A DNA stretch of 64,000 nt from contig VXCM01000477.1 of assembly GCA_014773175.1 (NCBI GenBank), positions 251,249 through 315,248 on the forward strand, read 5' to 3'. Both the position numbers and the translations under genes were made by a program. This document shows positions 58,937-64,000 of the stretch, in pieces. The stretch comes from Lucifuga dentata (Eukaryota > Chordata > Actinopteri > Ophidiiformes > Bythitidae). The notes beneath the pieces were generated by a model, which did no database searches, was not told where the DNA came from, and saw only the letters and a list, made by a program, of their open reading frames with translations. Each line of letters begins with the position of its first letter. The stretch's first letter is position 1.

Positions 58937-59434
58937 ACTGAGATACAACACACACAAAGAGAGCTATTAAGGTTATTTACCAAATTAAGACAATTAAGGC
59001 ATAAAAGTAAAAAAAAAAATTAATGCAGGAGTTTTACTTGTAATGGGGTGTTTTTCCTCTGTTATTACTACTTTTACTTCAGCAAAAGTAATTTTCCAGT
59101 GCTATATTATGAGTATCAATTCAGTTAAAATACTAGTCAAAAACAAACTCAAAGAATATTAATGTGGAACAGAGCATTGCTGAAAGTCTGGGCAGACTTA
59201 GTAATGCTTTGCATAGCTCTAGTCAGAGTTGTTGCATCATAACATTGGAAATATGATCTGCAGGGAGGCGGGACAACAGGAGGGGAAAAGGAAATCATCT
59301 GGGCACAGTCAGTGTTACAGTATATCTGCTGTGCTTGGTGCTTTTTACTGTTTGTTTTCATCTAGATATGAGTGTGAATAGTTAACGCTTCTGTCTAGAA
59401 AGTAGGTTGAACAGTTCCTGAATGGCTTCCACAT

Positions 59435-59527
59435 TATAAAACTCTGCATGACTGTTCTAATACAACCTCCCTCGAAGTTCAAAGGTTGCTGAGTAACCGG
59501 TTAACAAGCCTCATTTTTCAAATAGAG
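59435..59527 (+). promoter_or_regulatory. Candidate acy3 promoter (TATA box) and non-coding first exon
   Basis: TATAAA at 59435-59440 is followed 88 nt later by a strong donor, AATAGAG|GTAAGA (59527/59528). Between them lie AGTTCAAAGGTT (HNF4-like) and GGTTAAC (half HNF1 site), about 1.2 kb upstream of the ATG exon. Such factors would suit the kidney, liver and gut expression known for ACY3. Promoter and exon are inferred from motifs only. Confidence 0.4.
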
Positions 59528-60123
59528 GTAAGACTTTAAGCCTTTAACACTGATTCTTTCATTTGTATTTTGTGCATCTCAATTCAAGTCCTGTTTGTTG
59601 AATAAGTTGTTAACTTTTGTAAGTTTATTAGCATTGTGTCACTGTATGGCAGGGGAAAAAAAATGAAAAGTGTACTGGCAGTATAGAAAACAAGACTGAA
59701 TTTAAAGGTGTGTATGGAATATAGAAATCAATGAAATCCCTGCTCATTGCTGGGTCTGCAAATGTCATTTTTTGGTGTTACAGTCTTGGTCCACTCCCTC
59801 AAAGAAGAAAAAAACAATGTAGTGTGAATAGAAGTCATACAATTGTATTGTGTACAAAAATGGGTTTTAGACAAGACATGGAGCATAGTGCAGCCATCTT
59901 ATTATTTTCTACAAGGTTGGGGCTCTAACAGGACATGAACAAATCCCCGTAGTTTTTAAGGTAAAACACAGCATGGTGAAAAGTGTTTGGGAAGAGAAGC
60001 TGAATCTTACTTTAAATTATTCTAAACAGCTTTATTTACATACAAACAATTTGGGATTTAAAAAGCCAAATGTGAGTGCAGGAGTTTAAAAGTTATATAA
60101 TAATATAATATGTAGTAATGTAC

Positions 60124-60155
60124 TAATGTAATGTAATGTAATGTAATGTAATGTA
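60124..60155. repeat. (AATGT)n microsatellite
   Basis: Six TAATG/AATGT units in the presumed acy3 5' intron. Confidence 0.85.
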
Positions 60156-60730
60156 GTAATATACTACAAAGTTAACTAATAAACCAGTTTTTTGTTTTCT
60201 TTTTTATAATTTGCAGGGCCTTTAGTGAGGTAGTGAGTGAGAATATGGAGTATAAGGATCATTAGCTTCTTTGGCAAAGGATTCAGTCAGGACATTTAGC
60301 TGTGCAGTGAGGATAGTAATACTGCCGAGAAAGCCAAAATTTTACAAAGTCATTCAAAAGATCAGTTAAGTAAATCAATGACTGCTGTTTGCTGACAGGA
60401 AGTTTCCTGGGCAATCAGTCACAAAAAGGTAATATCCAAACAGGCATTTTACACTAACTTCTCACATTACATAACTTGCATAATGTGCAACATACATAAA
60501 TAAATCCTATCCAATGAAAGTAAGCACAAATATTGTCAGGATCAGGAGCTTCACCTTATTTCATCTTTATTCACATGCTGATGGCATTTGTTGGTTTCTG
60601 ATGTTTATATTTCAGTTTTGAGAGTTTTTATGAATGTTTACCTTTTTGGAACTCCGGAAAGAATATAAGAGAAGCATAAGAGTGCAAGAAGAGACAACAC
60701 TTCTCTAACAACCTTGTTTTGTGCCAACAG

Positions 60731-63700
60731 ATGGAGCATGTTTCTTTCCCAGCTTTGTCCCGTGTTGCTATTTGCGGTGGCACCCATGGAAATGAACTGT
60801 CAGGGGTGTACATGGTAAGAGAAATGCAGAAACGGCAGGCAGATAAAGTGGGATCTGCCTCTATAACCACCGTCCTAGCAAACCCAAAGGCTGTTGATGT
60901 TTGCAGAAGATACATAGAAAGAGATCTCAACCGTTGTTTCACAGATGCCTTACTGAGGTAAGTTTAAAGTGAACAGTTTTCATACTGAGGACCAGTAAAC
61001 ATACACTAAGGGTTTGGCTGAAAATCCTGAAAAAGCCCTTAGATTAGTTTGTGCTAACTATTAAATAACAAAACTGAACTCTAGAAACTGCTTAACAAAA
61101 ATATACATATACAGTATAAGAGCTTTTTTCATAACCCAAACTTAAAATATGTAACATATTGTGGCCTCCAGTGCCCCCATAACAGATTCCACACCATATG
61201 AGTTGAGGCGAGCGCAGGAGCTTAACGCTCAGCTGGGACCCATAGGAAGCCAAGAGGCCATGGACCTGGTTTGCGATCTCCACAACACCACATCCAACAT
61301 GGGCCTGTGCCTCATCTTTTACTCTTTAGACTGGATCTCCCTGCACATTTATAAATATATACAGGTGAGCTATTTATGGATATGGATTTATGGAATTATT
61401 TATGGATAAAGCTGAGAGAGCAAAGCTTTCTGTATATTCAGCCTTTGTCAAAAATTTTGCCATTTTTCTGTGCAATATAGAGATAATCTCAACCAAAAAG
61501 AACAACACAATGTCTAAAGTTGAAATGTTGGATATCATAATGAATTGCAGCTCACCCACTTCTTGGATAAAGCTGTTTTGTAAATATAATGTATGTAAAA
61601 ATCAACGGGCTGTACAGAAACTTAGTTGAGTTGTTTGGTTTTTTCAGAGTAAGATAACGTCTGCTCCTGTGAGAGCACTCCAGCTGGATCTTCCTCTTTC
61701 TGAGGTTTTCTCCTTAGAATCGGTGGGAAAACATGGTTTTGGTAAGTGTGCGTATCTGTCCGTGTCTGCTTAAAAGTGACAAATTGTAAATGTTAAAAAC
61801 TGAGGTACAAGTGTCACCACTGTGACACTTGTACCTCAGCAATCCATTGTGGTACGCCAGAAACTGGAAATGTCTGCAGAGGAATTAAAACAATTGAAAG
61901 CTATAGAAATGCTGCTATTGTGACAAATTACAAATAAAGGGTTTTATTGTTTTTTTTTTAGATTTAATTATTATTCTCTTTTAAATAAGAATCAGATTTT
62001 TTGCTGAAATTAGCCTACCTAACTCATCCTGTGTGCTTTGCACTTATGCATACTCTGTAAGGTAAGGTAAGGTAAGATAAGGTAAAATTTATTTATAGAG
62101 CACCTATCAAGAGCAAAACTCACAAAGTGCTTCACAATAAAAGAAAATTAGACGCCTACAGGCCTGCCAGCAGCTACAACAGAACAGTCTCCTGTTGAGA
62201 CTAAGAGGCCGACAGCGTAGCAAGCAATGCTAATACTAGCAAACATGAGCCAAAATTATATCAGTTTGCAAATTATTTACATTGGACAGAGGAACTGCCA
62301 AAGACACAGTGTGTTGTAGCTGTGAGATGTGTATTTGCACTTTCTGGTCAGAGAGGAAGCTTGTTGGATGTGTGAGTTGTAAATTAAGAAATCCATTTCC
62401 TACACAGTCAATGAGGTATTACTTGGATGTTTTGGTTTGCTTAGTTTGAGAACCATAGTGTTTGGGTGTAAAGTTGTAGATTTTAGCTGTTTGTCTTTCC
62501 TACAGCGGTAGAGGTCGGACCTCAGCCACATGGAGTTGTCAGAGCTGACATTTTTAACCTGATGAAAGAAGCAGTGGAACTCATAACAGACTGGATTCAG
62601 AAGTTTAATTCTGGTAAGAAAACAGCCTCTGGGTATTTACAGTAAATGATATTTGTAAATGTTCAACTGTAAAAACTGTTTTACAAGTCCTGCCAAGTCC
62701 TACTTAACTAAAAGTAAATAACTATTAGTAGTAAAACCAGTCAGAAACCAGACTGTTGGATGAAAAACATTTTGGGAATTTTTGTTGATCAGTTGTAAGA
62801 AAGAAAAATATGGAAAGAAGGAGCTAAGCAGAAAAGAAATGAATCTGATAGTAGTGATATTTTATGATCTAACTTCATACTTTGAATTATACTTCAATAG
62901 AGTACTTGACTCAATGTACTTTTTACTTTCCATCTCCACGTACTACAGGATGTACATTTGAAGGAGGTGAAGTGGAGGCATACAATTATGTGAAGATCAT
63001 CGATTACCCCAGAGACCCGATCACACATGAAATCACCGCTGCCATACACCCTCACCTACAGGTAGAGTACAAGGCTATTACAACGTTGTGTATTCCAACA
63101 GGACCATAACCTCACATGGCTTGGTGTAGCGCTCTCTCTCTTTTTGAAAGAAACTGTTGACACTAGATCTGTAAGTGTTTCTCTGCATGTACATAAAGAA
63201 GCCATGTTTGTTTATTGGCTAATCAAATAACGAACATGAAAGATCAGAATTCAGAATAAATTTCATCTTATGTTTTAGCTTATTATAAAAAACGGACAAT
63301 GTCCATATATATATATATACAGAATTATTATATTTATTATATATAAATTATTATAAAAAATAAAAATCAAATAAAATGACATTTGATAAAGAAAAATAAA
63401 GAGCGCACATAATGAACTGCCAAAAGCAATAAACACACACACATCAGTAAAAAGGTCTCTGTACAAAAATGCTTAAAGATGCCGTTTAAAACAGTTCACA
63501 CTGCTGGCTGACTTGTTCTGACTTGGCAGACCCTGATCACATCTAAGAGTCAGGAGTAGAATCAATCCTGTATTTTACGGGCAGGACAGGGCAGATGTGC
63601 ACTGTGTGTGTGTTCTTCATAAAAGAGAACCTGCCACAATATTTCCATTTTAAATTTACATTCATTTATTCAACAACAGAAAGCAACCAATTTGGCAGAA

Positions 63701-63979
63701 AATTGATGCTTTTGATGATATGACATACAGTATTTCCATTCAAAAGCTGGACTTCTAAGCAACGATTCACCTGTCATCCTTTTCTAGGATAATGACTTCA
63801 GTCTCCTCAGAACAGGCGACCCAATGTTCCAGTCATTTTTGGGGGAGACTGTGACGTATGAGGGAGAAGAACTCTATCCTTTCTTTGTGAATGAATGTGC
63901 CTACTATGAGAAGAATATTGCTTTCCATTTAAGCCGGAAGACCACTTTCTCCATCCCATCCATAAGTGTGAAGGAGTGA
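60731..63979 (+). CDS. acy3: Aspartoacylase-family amidohydrolase, ACY3-like (6 coding exons)
   Basis: Exons 60731-60957, 61172-61364, 61648-61741, 62506-62613, 62949-63061 and 63788-63979 give 308 aa (human ASPA 313, ACY3 319). Zinc ligands: H19 and E22 in GGTHGNE, and H113 in DLHNTTSNMG. Catalytic and substrate residues: R60, N67-R68 (RDLNR) and E174 in VEVGPQPHG. The C-terminal lid keeps VNECAYYEK. The reaction is hydrolysis of N-acyl amino acids; ACY3 acts on N-acetyl aromatic amino acids and mercapturates. ASPA has TRSIAK with its aspartate-binding Arg168. Here the site reads LESVGK, like LDSVAK of ACY3, so ACY3-type specificity is inferred. The ATG sits directly on an AG acceptor, so a non-coding exon lies upstream. 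The gene ends 21 nt before the window edge; its 3' UTR is outside. Confidence 0.92.
61800..61839. repeat. Perfect 18-bp hairpin in acy3 intron 3
   Basis: Arms 61800-61817 and 61822-61839 are exact inverted repeats (CTGAGGTACAAGTGTCAC) with loop CACT, about 60 nt after the exon at 61648-61741. Confidence 0.85.
62056..62160 (+). repeat. Dispersed fish repeat with GGTAA run
   Basis: A (GGTAA)n start, then ATTTATTTATAGAGCACCTA and CACAAAGTGCTTCACAATAA, a common teleost repeat core, in acy3 intron 3. Confidence 0.5.
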
Positions 63980-64000
63980 GAGCACAGAGGGAGAATTGCA

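Larger units (their letters stand above)
55300..59400. other. Gene-free spacer between tacr3-like and acy3-like
   Basis: The left end probably holds the tacr3 5' leader and promoter. There is a poly-T gap near 55630-55668, a T/G-rich stretch at 56090-56150, a near-perfect hairpin at 58700-58760 and a (GA)n duplication at 58829. No coding gene seen. Confidence 0.5.

Noticed and set aside
1..64000. CRISPR arrays, operons, phage or plasmid genes, tRNA or rRNA genes
   Set aside because: None seen. The direct repeats are microsatellites, transposon remnants or assembly duplicates, and no intact tRNA cloverleaf was recognised.

Overview
This is vertebrate nuclear DNA, almost certainly from a teleost fish. 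It has intron-rich genes with GT-AG splicing, AT-rich spacers full of microsatellites, fish-type SINE, LINE and MITE remnants, and proteins closest to fish and human families. No prokaryotic operon, CRISPR array, phage or plasmid is present. The species cannot be named from the sequence; a percomorph-like fish is a guess.

Six protein genes can be read exon by exon. (1) helt, minus strand, 10155-11812: a neural bHLH-Orange repressor of 234 aa. (2) acsl1, plus strand, 23840-38495: long-chain acyl-CoA synthetase of 697 aa, 20 coding exons per transcript plus one alternative exon. (3) primpol, minus strand, 40314-43394: primase-polymerase of 536 aa, 13 coding exons. (4) A secreted ecto-ADP-ribosyltransferase-like gene, minus strand, 45582-46439: 253 aa. 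(5) A tachykinin NK3-type receptor (tacr3-like), minus strand, 49559-55222: 371 aa, 5 exons. (6) An aspartoacylase-family gene, acy3-like, plus strand, 60731-63979: 308 aa, 6 exons. The genes are functionally unrelated. What links the first three is conserved synteny: helt(-), acsl1(+), primpol(-) matches human 4q35 in order and orientation, except that CENPU is not seen between ACSL1 and PRIMPOL.

Layout. 1-10 kb: gene-free, with a SINE, a LINE tail and an AAGTC-rich repeat. 10-12 kb: helt with a TATA box and paired CACGTG E-boxes. 12-23.8 kb: large helt-acsl1 spacer, possibly regulatory. 23.8-40.1 kb: acsl1 with introns full of transposon remnants. 40.2-43.9 kb: primpol, tail to tail with acsl1. 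45.5-46.5 kb: the ADP-ribosyltransferase. 46.5-49.5 kb: gene-free. 49.5-55.3 kb: tacr3-like. 55.3-59.4 kb: gene-free. 59.4-64 kb: acy3-like.

I did not find a new multi-gene system. The items most worth a second look are: two tandem 78-nt 'gate' exons in acsl1 that look mutually exclusive and have Tyr versus Leu at the gate; a duplicated, truncated acsl1 first coding exon that keeps a start codon, frame and splice donor but lacks the membrane anchor; two GC-AG introns (helt, primpol); a TTAA-flanked MITE family with four copies; three intronic or intergenic hairpins; and an ADP-ribosyltransferase whose catalytic Arg position reads His. Five single-N junctions carry 55-66 nt duplicated flanks. 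These look like unmerged contig overlaps, and one falsely lengthens tacr3 exon 2.
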